NCBI RefSeq assembly: GCF_037975245.1
Contig: NC_092568.1
Coordinates: 32,582,501 to 32,646,500 of the forward strand
DNA from: Apostichopus japonicus
Lineage: Eukaryota; Echinodermata; Holothuroidea; Aspidochirotida; Stichopodidae
Direction of reading: 5' to 3'
Length of the DNA stretch: 64,000 nucleotides
How positions within the stretch are numbered: position 1 is the stretch's first letter; the number at the start of each line of letters is the position of its first letter. A program made the translations under genes and the position numbers. Shown here one piece after another: positions 47,609 to 61,512 of the stretch. Under the pieces are notes generated by a model that was given only the letters and a program-made list of their open reading frames with translations, searched no databases and had not been told where the DNA came from.

Positions 47609-48488
47609 GAAAATCGTAATGAGTTGGAAAATCAAGAACAGTGAAAAAACTTTCAGCCTCCACCGGGATTCGAACCACGGGCCTCCCGCTCTGTACGCGG
47701 ACACCCTAACCACTAGGCTATGGACGCTGATTGTATGTCCAGAGGTTCGAAACCGGTAAGGAAGATCGTAATTCCACTGTAGGCGTTTGTCACCTGTATC
47801 GAACAATACTAGTTCTGTTTTTGGTGACATATTTTGCCTTACTCTAGAGATCAAACATGATGCTAACCAACTCGAAAATCATTTGTGATTCCTAAAGCCG
47901 GATCTCGAAAAAGATACTTTGAACAGACTTTGTGTTAATGCAATGGAGGTAAACGACAAAGACAAATGAATATATATAAATGAAAATCGTAATGAGTTGG
48001 AAAATCAAGAACAGTGAAAAAACTTTCAGCCTCCACCGGGATTCGAACCACGGGCCTCCCGCTCTGTACGCGGACACCCTAACCACTAGGCTATGGACGC
48101 TGATTGTATGTCCAGAGGTTCGAAACCGGTAAGGAAGATCGTAATTCCACTGTAGGCGTTTGTCACCTGTATCGAACAATACTAGTTCTGTTTTTGGTGA
48201 CATATTTTGCCTTACTCTAGAGATCAAACATGATGCTAACCAACTCGAAAATCATTTGTGATTCCTAAAGCCGGATCTCGAAAGAGATACTTTGAACAGA
48301 CTTTGTGTTAATGCAATGGAGGTAAACGACAAAGGCAAATGAATATATATAAATGAAAATCGTAATGAGTTGGAAAATCAAGAACAGTGAAAAAACTTTC
48401 AGCCTCCACCGGGATTCGAACCACGGGCCTCCCGCTCTGTACGCGGACACCCTAACCACTAGGCTATGGACGCTGATTGTATGTCCAG
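47608..48488 (-). repeat. 373-base tandem array (2.4 units), each unit with a tRNA-like SINE head
   Basis: Units start at 47608, 47981 and 48354 with an exact 373-base period. The third is cut at 48488. Each contains on the minus strand a 72-base tRNA-like sequence (47656-47727, 48029-48100, 48402-48473) with box A TAGCCTAGTGG and box B GGTTCGAATCC. The anticodon stem is well formed with an ACA anticodon position (Cys-like), but the T-stem is broken and the acceptor has a mismatch. The tail is TTTTCATATATAT. It reads as a SINE, later tandemly amplified, not functional tRNA genes. Confidence 0.88.
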
Positions 48489-51400
48489 ATATCGTAACAC
48501 CTGCTAGTTCAAGAACTAGGTTTCCTCTTCCACTGCGATTAGATCCAGTAGTGGCTCATTTCCTACGATCTAAAGACAGGGGCCAAGGAAAAACAAAAAC
48601 TGTCATATAGGAAGATAAATATGATCAGACCTCCGGAATAAAACAAGACTCCCCCAAAAAACCAAGAAAAGGAAGGAAGAAGCTATTAGCTGTTAATAGC
48701 AAATTCACTTCTGTTATATATTTACAGAGAGGTGAAGCCTTCTGATGAGCTGAAGTGTTTAACCCAAGAACGGATACACATATGTTAATAGTGTGCAGAT
48801 TATCGCTATACAGCCAATTGTTCACTTCATGTGATGTCGCACACACACACACACACACCATTGTAATCGGAAATAATACCAATTATCTATTGGACGATAA
48901 GTCGATCAAGTTCTCCTTCGATATTATAATAAACAGTCTGGGATTAGATCTCCATTTAGGGTATCGCCAGATAATGCTAATAATAACATCAAAATAATGG
49001 AAATTACAGGTGCAGAAGTCCTTCCTTTTTTCCCCTTTCTATTCTTGTATAGTTGGTGAAACGAGCAGGAAAGCGATGGTTCGGATACAAGTGAATCGAG
49101 TCACTTGTTTTTGAAAATGAAGACATTGCTGTAGAGGTTCGACTTGGGTTGGAACAATTTCGGAACTCTACCCTATATATTAAGGACATAATTATGTGAT
49201 ATTGACCGCAGATATCATGATGAAACATAAAATAACTACACTACATAACTCTTATCACCCTTACTATCACCATATTCAAGCTATATCTGGGCAAAATGTT
49301 CCATTTCGAAATACTGTAAGGTATTACAGGACGTACCGTATATCAGATTTCGACCTGAATATCACATATATAAAGTAGACTATAGACTGTATAAGAACAT
49401 GCTTGGAGAGTATCATATAGGCTAGGTTAATTTCATGGGGCGGCGGAAGAGGGTTCAATATGGGTCGGGAAGGGGGACGGGGCTGTACAAACTTCAAGAG
49501 GTATAATGGGACATGTGTCTCTGATCTGAGGGACAAACCTCGAAGTTACCTTATTAACACTTCCCAACAAAATGGCGCCTCTGTGCTTGCCGTACCATAT
49601 ATTCCGGTTTCAACACATTTTAACTAATCTACATGGATACAACAAAATGGCGCTTTTGACATATCTAGGAAACTCTTGAATTACGAAACATAAGAAAAAG
49701 AGTACTTTTCTTTTTTATTTTAACGGTGCATTTCAGATTTATGAGAAGTGGGACTTTGGCGGTTTTTCGCAAACAGAACTGGCGACGGGGGTGGGGTAGG
49801 GTGTGGTGGGTACTAGGGGCGGTGATACGGTAACTATGTAGGAGATGCTGAAGAAAGTCGTATGTTAGGTTCAACAACCCACAACAAGGTATATATCCCG
49901 GATAACTTTCCTTTCATGACATCGTTGACGGCCTCCGTTGAACTGTAATTTCTGACTTTCCCTCCCCTCTGACGAGATTCTCAAGCATAGACAAACAGAC
50001 AGGGTGGGTGATTTAGAGTTCAGTTAGACATCGTTATAGGCCTACTCTGCCACATTACACCTCCCAGACATGATTAAGATCATATCAACCATGTATGTAC
50101 ACATAATGAAATCGCCAGTAACGGAGAACAGAATATAACTTGACTATAACGAATGCATTTATAAAGTTTCTTCGGCAACCTGGTAATTACTTTACCTGAA
50201 CACAAAATGGCGTCATTTTCGTGATGAACTAATCTCAATTTGCTCTCTTCATTAAACAGAATCCAATACGTTTCCTTAATCGATTGTTTTTGTCTAATCC
50301 AAATTAGTATCGCTCTATTAACTTGTCACAGTTTTCTGAATCGATTAAGATATGGATACGCGTGACTAACAAATCGTGAGGCAAATTATCATTTTAAAAC
50401 GATTTGAACTTAAAAAGACCCTTACAGTTAGTGTAGTCTTTCGTTAGGTATTCCTTGCTAATTAACGTTTAATTGTGAAATTAAAAACAGAGTGCAGTAC
50501 ACGCAAGGCATCACATGGACAACAATAACAGGTAAACAATTGAGCTTAATCACATTAGGAAATTGATATTTATCGTCACACGATATCAGTTGGCGCTCAC
50601 AGGATCAGTTCATTCAACCTAGAAATTATAATTGTTTAGACGGCGTTGGAGCTAATTGACCTGTTCTTGACTCGATATTCATGAACATGGGGGTTGGGAT
50701 CTAAATCTCCAACTACCCCCTCCCTCCCCCCCCCCCCCATTTCCGACTGATTTAGGTTGGGCATCAACCTTTATAGACCGTCCACAGGCGAATGATTGAT
50801 TTTTAAAGGAGAGGTGTTGCACCTGGGGTTGTTTGAGTACTGTGTATCAGGGTCTGGGGGTTACTCCGGCCCAGAAAATATTTCAAAGGTTTAAACGTCG
50901 AAATGTTGCATTCTGAGGCATATTTAGACAAATAAAGTAAGCTTGTAGAAGCAGTTCTATAAACACAAAGTTGAGCTTATAAGTACTTTGTGTGAGGCTG
51001 AAAAGTGTGTGTAATGGGGGGGGGGGGGGGGAACATTTGCTATAACAACACACAAACGTTTTTCAAGTTTTGACCATTGTTAAAAGCAAATTTCTGTGTG
51101 TGGGAGGGGGTACAAACGTAACCGGTTGATGACAGTCCTGCAGAGGGGCGAGAGTATTATTTTGTCTGGGTAAGCGAGTTGAGATACAAAATGGGTCAAT
51201 TATTTCCATCACTTTTACCACATTTGTGTAGCACAAGTTTCTATTTTTTATTGCATGCGTTTCTAAATGTAAGTGACTTTGAAGGAAGTTTGAAAAACTA
51301 AGGGGGATGTACCCCCCCCCCCCTCGCCGTACCCGGCGTTTTTTATTCACCTCATGGAAGCTAATGAGCTATTAATTAAATAATATTAGATTCGACGATA

Positions 51401-52694
51401 GATAGTTTGTTGCCCATGCAGACACGTCACACATGTCAACAGTAATCTGGAAAATATTAAAATTACTGACTCTCCATTGTTTGAAATGAAACTTGAAAAA
51501 TAAATACTGACACCAAATTCATTAAGAAATTATGGTTATTGAGTTCAATGTTTTACATGATACTTTATTCAAATATAAATTAAATATCAAATAATATACT
51601 AACTACATCTGTTTTTCTCGATTATAAAATGGCAACCCACTAAAAGATGCGTGACTATGTTTTGATCGTATACGTTACTTAACATTAGACTATAATTTCT
51701 AATTATTCACAATTATCATTCGTGAAATAAATTCCATCTGTCATTTGATAACACACCGGACTCCAAATTCCATCTATACATGCAGTGACGTAATGAGGTA
51801 AGTTCTAACATCGGCGCAGATGGTCCAGGAAAATCCTCTTAATAAGGCCAGAAAGTGCAATTAAACTTTTGACCTTGTCAACTTTTACCAGTATTTTCAT
51901 ATAATATTTAGAGAATGAACCATATTAATAAAAAATATGTTGGGTTGGAGTTTGATTGGGTGCGGGTCTGAAGGAGTGCTTAAACAGAGGACCGAAGAAA
52001 ACATCAAGTCTCTTTGGTAACGGACAAGTCACTGCATCCATCCATTCTGCATTTTGTTACACACTGCATCGATAAAGTGTGTATACACACAGCCTTTTTT
52101 TCAGTTACAGCTTAAATTATTATAAACATACACATACAGTGTGATGATGTTATAAGCCAGCCTTGTTTGTTGGGTTTAATAATGAATATATTAATATATA
52201 CATATCTACATCGTCTGTATTTACAGCCGCCGTAATAAGCTATGATTTGCATAAGTCATTCGTAACATATATATAATATATAAACGCTAAACATTAAAAA
52301 ATAATATATAAAAAAAAACTATGGTAAGTGTCATGACCATAAAAATAGAGACGTTTTTTTTTACAACATCTACATTAAAACTCTTTCAAGTACCCGTGAT
52401 TTGAGCAACTATCTCTTCAGAGGAACATTTACTGAATAATACCCTGTGTACAGTGACAGCAAATTTCTGAAAAAGGGCAAATTTGTTCCCTCGGCAGGCT
52501 TAATAAGATGGAAACGTCGGGATGTGTTGTTAGCCTGTGTGTACAAGAGTAATCTATACACAGGCCCATAGGCACGCTGGGGCACACAGCGGAGGCCGTG
52601 CCCCGGTCCCGTGAAGAATATTGTGCCAGAGGCTCACATTTGAGACACCATCATTTGTACCAAACATTTATAAGATATACAGGACACGAATATC

Positions 52695-52850
52695 GTGCCC
52701 ATCCTTAAATTGTCGAAGCCCCTCCTTAAATTGTTGGTGTCCCTCCTTAAATTGTTAGTGCCACTGCTTACATTATTAGTGCCCCTCCTTAAGTGGTTGG
52801 TGCCCCTCCTTAAATGGTTGGTGCCCCTCCTTAAATGTTAATGCCCCTCC
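52695..52850. repeat. 21-base minisatellite, about seven copies
   Basis: The unit GTGCCCCTCCTTAAATTGTTG repeats with substitutions. A related pair occurs at 58776-58821 (GGTGCCCCTCTAGAAATTGTA), so the unit belongs to a dispersed family. Confidence 0.85.
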
Positions 52851-54060
52851 AACTCAGAATTCCAGGCAACGTGCATCACCACGAAGAAGGAAGTTAACAC
52901 GTTTAATCCGACATCCCGTGTTATTTCCCATATACATGCATGTGTGTAAATCAACTAACATTACATGTACGGTACATAATATCCGAAAGTAAAATTCATT
53001 CAGGGTTTTGATAGGCATAATCGATATTTACTGATTGAGAACATTAATCTTTGCCTTACTTTATGATGAGCGGGGAGGGGATGACAATAAGAGGCGGAAA
53101 ATGAAACGGGCAAGTTGCTTATAGACAGCTACATATACATATATGAAGTTTACCAACAGGACTATATAAACTTATAGAAAATGCCTTCCACTCTTCTCTT
53201 GATTTAGAAACACTTACAATGGTCATGTGTAAGCTTCTTACAAGTTTCTATCGTATTAAATAAGATTACTACTATGAGGAAGGTGAAATCTTTGGCGTTT
53301 CCATTCAATTTCAAACTGGTGTTTAGATGCAAAATGGGGCTATATTTACTCCACCCCCTGCTATTTCTTCGTATTTCCAATTTTTATACTGTTTGTATCA
53401 GATTTACTTGTAAAATGTTCAGTTTTCACAATATACATCAGTGTTATTCGGATATTGCAAAATTTTACACTTGGCCAAGAATTTAGGGCTGTTCACCTCG
53501 TTTTTTGTTTGTTTGTTGCAATTTTGAATTTATATCGATGAATTTGATTCTTGGAACCTGTGTATGTTTGAATTTAAATATTACCTATAATAATACACTG
53601 TCATTTGTTAACGTAACCAAAATTGTCCAACAACAAGAACGAAAGAAACGAATGAATTTTGGTTTTTGCTTGCCTTGTACTTTAAAACTCATTGTTTGGC
53701 CGTGAGTTTTTTCATTTTATAGAAATAAAGGCCTTTATTGTTTCGAGAAATCAGCAATTTTTGGAAACAAATCAAACTGCTGATTTGATCTCAGTGTCTT
53801 GAGAAAAAAATGCACAATTTACATCCTACAGTCAAGGCCGCACAGAAAATATTCGAAAATGTTAAAATAAATTGAACTGTCCAATGTTTCATCATTTACT
53901 TTCACGCCACCCCTCCACCTTCCTATAAGCCGTTTACTTCGCTATATATTTCTAGATTATTATTATCAATCATGCAGTTAGACTGACCTTTTCAATCTTT
54001 CAAATTATATTATAACGTCTCCATTTTCCCCCTATTTATTTCAAAAGTTTGTTATCCTTT

Positions 54061-54886
54061 CTATTTAATCTTTTTTCCTTCTTCTTTTTCATCTTGATCA
54101 AGGCTCTTCTCCTCCGTTTCCATCATATTTTCCTTTTCCGGTCCCTTCTCCGTAATTTCCTCAACGTTTGGACACAAATTGTCATCGTTACTAATTGTTT
54201 CATTACCCGAATCCTCCATGACTCCTGTTTCACTGATATCACTTAATGCATCATTTATCGACAGTTTCTCGTGGCTGTCCTTCTTGGCATCTCCGACCCA
54301 AATTTCATCCGTCAGGTCAGTAAGAGGTCCATCTTGGCCATCTTGGAGACTCTGGACCGATTCGTTGTCGTCGATACCGAGATCTTTTTCGATGGAGTGA
54401 GTTGTCGTCTTCCCTTCTAAGGTATCATTTATTTTCCCTTCATCCGTCGATGAACTCTTTGCCTTGTCCTCTGTATTTTCGACGGCAGGTTCATTCGCTG
54501 CCTCTATCCGGTCCAACACCTCTTGAGACACCCCCCTCGAGATACTCCCTAGATCATAAAAGATACATTCGTCACTTTCCCAGACTTGTGAAGCTGGTGT
54601 TTCTTTGATAGTTATAACATCCTTTCCTTCCATTGGTGGTTTCTCTTCTGTCAAGTCGATACCTTTTTCGACCTCGACGACTTGTTTTTCTAATTGAGTG
54701 ATTTTTCGACGTTGCCTGATACAGATGACAATAATAATAAATAGAGAGATGACCAAAATAGCACAGAGGCAAGTGATGGCTATAATGTAGACGTTTTGAC
54801 TCATGAAGCCGGGAAGCGCCGGAGCGTCCATCTTGGGAAGTAATATAGTACCACCGTCGACGAGAATTAGCAAATGATAATAATCC
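54061..54886 (-). CDS. Terminal exon of an unrecognised single-pass membrane protein with acidic tail
   Basis: Open for 274 codons after a strong splice acceptor (pyrimidine tract then TTGCAG at 54887) to TAG at 54061-54063. The exon begins with a short extracellular-type stretch (DYYHLLILVDGG). It continues with one membrane helix (about residues 33-56, YIIAITCLCAILVISLFIII plus VICI), a basic stop-transfer RQRRK, and a short charged helix (ITQLEKQVVEVEKG). The tail is about 195 residues, rich in Glu, Asp, Ser and Thr and ending EEGKKIK. The pattern is a type I receptor or adhesion protein with a cytoplasmic acidic tail. I recognise no family. ATG at 54831 could start a shorter protein, but the acceptor argues for upstream exons, which I did not find in the window. 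AATAAA on this strand follows at about 54040-54035. Confidence 0.75.
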
Positions 54887-55228
54887 CTGCAATTAAAAAG
54901 AAGAGAAAAGATACTGATAAATAATAGCGTCATTCATATCTGAGTAATATAGGTCAAAGCATTTTGGCTATATAAATATAAATATTTGAAAATCCAAGTA
55001 TATTCACGGCGATTAAGTCATTAAACTCTGCTTCCTGTGTGAGATTAAACTGCGGTAGTTCAAGTTGAATATCGCACAATCTGTTGGTAATGGACCGTTT
55101 AGGGAACGCTAATATATACTTTGAGCATATTATACGTTATCCTGGTATACATCAATATGACCCCCAGATTTATTTTTCAAATGATGCAAACTTCAAAAGA
55201 AAAGTAATTCCATATCTATATCAGTTCA

Positions 55229-55229
<1 letters not shown>

Positions 55230-55279
<50 letters not shown>

Positions 55280-55404
55280 AATATATATATTGAATATATA
55301 TATTCAATATATATATTCAATATATATATTCAATATATATATATTGAATATATATATTGAATATATATATTGAATATATACTTATATATATATTGAATAT
55401 ATAT

Positions 55405-55438
<34 letters not shown>
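55230..55438. repeat. AT dinucleotide array with alternating TTGAA and TTCAA punctuation
   Basis: Long (TA)n is interrupted about every 14-16 bases by TTGAA (two), then TTCAA (three), then TTGAA (five). This makes several self-complementary blocks of the form TTGAATATATATATTCAA. It can extrude cruciforms and is a likely sequencing and assembly trouble spot. Confidence 0.85.
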
Positions 55439-55440
<2 letters not shown>

Positions 55441-58400
55441 TTGGAGGATTTCGTCCAATTCTATTTGTAGTACACCCTGTAAAACAATAAGGCACTGATG
55501 TTGGATAGAGGTGGCACTTAAATATAATTGTTTTCATTTATTGTCAAGCTGTGCGTAAGATAGTGAAGATAGATATATAAGAGTGATTGATATCGATAAT
55601 TACGTATACCTTCCCATCAGATCGTTGGGGAAGTGGGGTGGGCTGGGAGGGGGGGGGGGCGTGGGCTCATGCAGTTGTGACTTTCTGCCCTATCGGAGTA
55701 AACTTTATAATTTGATGACCCTGTTTCCTCATGATCCTGGACACTGTGAAAGGATAAAGAGAGTTTCCCACCCCACCCTTTCCCACCTCGCTTCACCTGA
55801 GTTCATATCACCCCTCCCCAAACCCACCTACGTCCCACTCCACTCCATCCCGTCCCACCTATGCGCAATATATATACCCTCCAGGCTCCTTTACCGGTAT
55901 CTATTTGATCGTGATTATAACCTTCGCATAGCTCGATCAGGCTTGTCCCCCTCCCCTTCCCCTCCCCCACCATTCACACATTGATCATTATTCTTTTTTC
56001 CAGTGTAATCATTTCCATTTTTACTCCCTTACTTCATACATGGAAATTATATATAGCCATGACGTCAGCATCCGTCGTGTAATGTATCTATTGTAATCAA
56101 TAACGTAACCACAATATAAAAATAAACTTACAGTGCAAACCGGTCAATGCAATATACAAATAATCTTTTTCGTTTTAATATATTTCTCTGTCTGTCTTGG
56201 TTTTTTGAAATATTGTATGGATTGTAAGTATTTATTAACCACAACAGAGCAACGAACAAGAGATTTTCAACATAATATAATTATTCACGAAATATAAAAA
56301 CGACCCCTATTCGTACTTTAAATCACCACAATTCAACATATTCGGTGGAGCAAGAAAATCTCCACAAAGAACTAGGAAGTTCGGTCTATCAGTCTAATCC
56401 TGATATATTGCGCAATACTTCCTTTCAAAACAGTAAAGATCGATACAAGAAAAAAATAATAATAAAAATAAAAAACCAGCCAATATTTACGGCTGTGTTA
56501 CGATAACACCAGCTATCAAAATATGAGTGGTTACAGTCGAGAGCATTAAATTCAGCCAGTCACTGGTATAATATGTCTAACCTGTTATAAATACTATATT
56601 GCTGTCAGCACTCTATCCTCAGAACGAAGAATATCGCAAAAGAAACGGACATCTTGGTTCATGCAATTCTTCAAGATGAGGCGGCGTATAAGAAGAATTT
56701 AGTACAGGGAGGGGGTGGGGGGGGGGAGGTTGACTAACTTCCATGATCTACGAGGGCTTATTGGACGATTGACTTTAATTGGAAGAGAGGGGTGGTTGTT
56801 AAACCATAAAATACTTGTCGAAAATAAAAGCCCATAACTACTTAAACCTGTCTAGTTAAGTACAAGGTTTGTTGTGACCCTGCTTCACGAAGTGATCAAA
56901 GGTTACGTCGTCGAACGTTTGTAGGTTTTCTCTACAGAAGACCACTTTTCAAGTATGCACAACACCAAGTGAAACAAGTTATACAGAAATAGAAAATGGC
57001 TAAATATCATTGATAAAGAAGGTCATTTTTACATAAGAAAAAAATTCCCTTTCAGGTGTGTCCCAATAGCTGTGGAAATGAAAGAGTTTTGAAAAGGGGA
57101 TTTGTGTTGCTTCCGGCATATTCTATTAATTGTTTTGTTACTTAGGTTACTTTTACTGTATACTTTGTTTCTTGCTTGTCTTTGCGTTTTTGTCAGTTTT
57201 TACTTGCTTTCTTTGCAGTTTTGTTGTTAGTTTACAAGAAGCTTGTTTGACTTTGTTTAAAATCACACCTATATATATATATATAGGCAGATGATAATAA
57301 TACGTTCTTCGCGCACGTCACTAATCTGGTGTGTCTTCTTTGTGTGATAGGCCTACTGTATAATACGAATGTCTTGTTGCCATCGACACCGATATATACA
57401 TCAAAATATTTACACCAATGGGGGAGACTATATCAGGTTAAGTTTTCGGAGACGCGATCACAAGAATTATGTATATATAAGTTGTAAAGTGATTCGGCAC
57501 TAATATTACTAAAGTATACTGAACTATGGGTTTACTCTAACATATGGTTAAAACAATGTTATAGGTTTTATTTTCAAGCAATGACAGGCACATTTTCACT
57601 GACGTTATGGTATTTTATAGATGGACTAACGCATTCACGCGAGGATCGGTACCTTATGGCGAAGAATTTTTTCGGAAGGGAAGTTGGGGGTGGAGGTGGG
57701 TGTAATCTTTACCATACTGCCGCTGTATAAGGGTATTCGCGTTCTTAAATCCTTCCAATTTTGCGGAGGTTGTACGCCGTAGCCTTAGATGTACAATACA
57801 TCTCGAACAATGGGACTATACACAGTGTAATATGTGACAGATTTGGTGTCAAATTAAACATATCCCAAAAAAGAATAAATTACGTCAACAATGACAAAAA
57901 TGTGATATATTGATGTCCTCTAATTAACAGCTACATGATCTTTAAAGGAATTACGGAAAGCCCCCCCCCCCCCACCCCATCCCACCCAGCAGACCTCTTT
58001 TGAAACCAACGTAACGAGTAAGATTATTCTTATTTCTTGAGCCTTAATTGTAGCGAACATCGATTTAAACTTTCTTATGGATAACATCAAATGGAAATGA
58101 CCTTCCCAAACTGGGGATGACTTTTTCTCCTTCATCCGCTCCACCCCCCCCCCCCAACACACACCCCACACATGCAAACACTTTTTCCCGCCTGTTAAAT
58201 GGTCGTTTTCGTAACATTAAATCTAAAGAAAAATAAACAAAAGCATGCACTTGAAACATGCGTCATATTAATAGGCATCATCTATCGCCACAAACTGTAC
58301 TTGGGAATTATAAAAACGTGACTCATTCTGAGACTTAAAAAGTTACAGAATGATGCTAGAGGTGGAAAAACTCCTGGGAAGAATTTCTGGAAGGCTTTTT

Positions 58401-58775
58401 ATAAGTTTTCGGATAAGCTATAAAATTGCCGACTTTATACACTTTACATATAATTATGCCAAATCATCAACAAAATATAAACCTAACGATCTTAGGGGAT
58501 GTACAACCTGCCCCCCCCCCCGGATCCCTCACCCCGCCACCCAACCAGTTCTCCTTGTTTGAGACATATTGTTGCTAAATTTAACTCCTTCCGATGTTTC
58601 ACGGAAGGTTTGATAGGTTAGGAAAGTCCTGGAAAGCATCTCAGGATGCAAACCTTAAACAAATGTATATATGTCTAATCATGAGCAAGATATAACGTTA
58701 AATCTTTATGCCTGTACAACCTTCATCCCGGTGCCTCCCCCTCTCCACCTCCCCCTCCAGTGCAGACTTGCCACT

Positions 58776-58821
58776 TCTTAAATTGTAGGTGCCCCTCTAG
58801 AAATTGTAGGTGCCCCTCCAA
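58776..58821. repeat. Short relative of the 21-base minisatellite
   Basis: Two and a half units of AAATTGTAGGTGCCCCTC occur, related to 52695-52850. Confidence 0.6.
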
Positions 58822-61148
58822 TTCGAAATACGTGACTGTATGCATAGACTGACACCGATACACGCAACTGTTAAAAATAAAAGAGGCTTGCTTAGGCAAT
58901 AAAAAATATCACAAGGCTGTTCTTTCAATTTCGAGTATAGGCCTACTACTTTAGTGTTGTAAACGTTACCAAATATTAAAACAAATAATATGTTTTTATA
59001 AAATTACCTACAATATTTTTGCAATAAATATCATTTACAGAATTCCAAATTAAAAAGGTTTTAATCCTATATATACCTGTTTCTATACTAAGACGTAAAA
59101 TAATCATATTATTCTTTTACTTCAAGTTCGCGAGAAAAATAATTAAGTCCGTAAAAAAATAAAATAAAATCAATATTAAGCACCAGAAGAACGATATTTG
59201 TTCGGTTAACATTGAATAGACGAACGACATGGTTTTGCTTTGTCTTCGAATTATTAATGCATGATATTTCAAATTTCATCTAAATATTTCTTTAACCTGT
59301 AGGCTACTGTATATGATTGTTTTTGCATAATTGAATGAAGTAAACAGAACTATAGGCCAATTACCTTGCATAAGCGTTCCCTCGAGAATATCAAAGAAAT
59401 CGTTCTTTCTTTCAAATCGAGTTTGCTGTATGTAAATGAAGTTCCAATCAAAGTTAGTCCAGCTAACAACGAGCTAAATTCGAGGGCTCATTTACGTGTT
59501 TCTCTCCGATTTAGCTTCTTTAACCGCTATAAATCGTTTTACAACGTCCAGTGCTGTAATAATCCTCAGACTTAGGGATTTATGCAATAGGAAAATAACC
59601 ACAGCGCATGTCTCTGTCCTAAGAGTGTATAGTCTGAAATATTCTGTCCTACGAGATTTGCCCTATATTTGGACTGGAAACAAACCTCGACTGTTGTGCT
59701 ACTTTTCAGATTGGGTTGTCAGGCATGCTATCCATTTGACTGCTTACAATACACTCGCATACTTTAGCTTATACGAAGTCCTTTCAAAATCCCACGTAAA
59801 GCCGAACGCAGGGATACACGGTACCGGTGTGGTCGGTTACACCTATATACTTCAGCTAAATAAACACTAAAGGCCTATACTAGTACTCATACGATATATA
59901 TATATGTTGTGACGAATCCTTTGAAACTGGTGATAGAAGGCGGAAGCAACGGATGTCGTTAGAACAGCCATGTGTTTGAAAGCTAATGCCTGATATGTAT
60001 CCTAGATAAGATCACTAACGTGCTTTGGACTTCGAGAAACTTTATTTATGTAAGAAGTTCATAAATGTGGTCAATTTCCTGATTTGTTTAATGTTCACCA
60101 TATGTGTGAAGTAATATTTGCAGTCAGTGTAGATGGTACGATAAACTATAAGATGTGCTACGTATCATTACAGGTTATATAGTAAGAAAGTCAAAAGTCA
60201 AAAGAATTCTTTCTTGTGCAAAGTACCATAAATTACATGGTGTATTATATATATGGTGATAATATATGGTGATTATATATATATATATATTTGACCCATT
60301 AAAAGGTCAAGCATGGCTTCTGCGCCAGAGTGTGGCGCCCCACCGGCCCCTAGCAATCCCAATCATTTCTACACCTTGTAAACATGTCAAAAACGTATTT
60401 AGGATATGTAAACCCTTGATCGGGCCAAACACAATTTCATCACTCCGTTGATTCACACGCTTAAATTCGTCATTTTCCATACCCTAAACCCTCGATACGA
60501 TCACTGATAGCTGTATTTCTACAAAGCTCTCTAATATTCCAATCCTACCAATTGATGACAATATCTGTATTAACATAGGGAGAGAAAATGCCACACCAGT
60601 GTAGTATAGGACTTTTAGGTACTTTTCTCTGGCAGGATGAACGTGTACATTTCTTTAATTGTGGTGATGTTGATGTGATAGAGGGCTCAGTGTTGCATGT
60701 GTTTGTTCAATTCATGGATTGGTTGCCGGGTGAGGTACACGGTGATGACGGTATGGTGTTGACTCAGAATGACTCAACATGTGGGACTCAATGTTTTACT
60801 ATTCCATTGACATTTATATTAAATCACAATAGGAATAAATCCATCATCGTTATGGAATGAGAGTATTTCATCGAACCTTCAACTTCACCGCCTTTTACGA
60901 AGTGTTTCTTTTAAGTGGTTGTTTTTACAGTTCAGTGACACCAAGCAATGTTATTCACGATATGTTTTAACATTTTCGTGCATTACGCGTTCATACAGTC
61001 CTTGAATCTGGTTGTCTATACATAGCTTTACATATTATTTGCGATTGAAAGATCTGATAGTTAATGGTTATGGATGATTCTCAAAATTGGTTCTAACGAT
61101 TAACAACGTTTCTGGCAACAGAACGATAAGTGTTAACATCGTGGTCAC

Positions 61149-61512
61149 CAGCGGCGTTGCCAAGAGTAACCTGGTCCCGGTGTATAGCAGTAGAAATGGG
61201 CCCCAAAGGAAAGTCCACAATTCACGAAGCCAAAGCATGGTTTTGGCTAGGCTGAGATTTTGGTTCAACATTTGGCACAACAAGATATGACACTCTCAGT
61301 CTTTCTCTGTTGAGGACAGAGAATGAATTTCGAATGAATTCCCAATTTTGAGTATTGGGGGAGTACTTTCATGCTGTACTGCACAGTGTTTAAAAAATCT
61401 TCTGATTTTAAAACTTGTCTTCGGCCGATTGGTAATCGTATTTTTCGGTCCTTGTCGCAGTGGCCCAAGGGGTCAGGACCCGGGAGTTCGCACCGGTATA
61501 GTACCGCCACTG
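61149..61512. mobile_element. Possible terminal-inverted-repeat element (364 bp)
   Basis: The left end is CAGCGGCGTTGCCAAG and the right end inverted is CAGTGGCGGTACTATACC. The CAG(C/T)GGCG start is shared with the hAT-like elements at 20920-23293. No target duplication was found, so the call is weak. Confidence 0.3.

Larger units (their letters stand above)
44593..54060. other. Intergenic DNA between SLIRP and the membrane-protein exon
   Basis: No gene was recognised. The features I can support are the elements at 46329 and 47608, the minisatellite at 52695 and several long G/C runs (for example 14 G at 46525-46538 and 16 G at 51016-51031). The remaining open frames are short and carry no known motif. 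Confidence 0.5.

Noticed and set aside
47656..48473. Three tRNA genes on the minus strand
   Set aside because: The T-stem has two mispairs and the acceptor one, the copies are identical within a 373-base tandem unit, and an AT tail follows. They are SINE heads, not tRNA genes.
59366..60860. Open frames of 69-124 codons on the plus strand
   Set aside because: They have no conserved motifs or splice context, and overlapping frames in the same area suggest chance.
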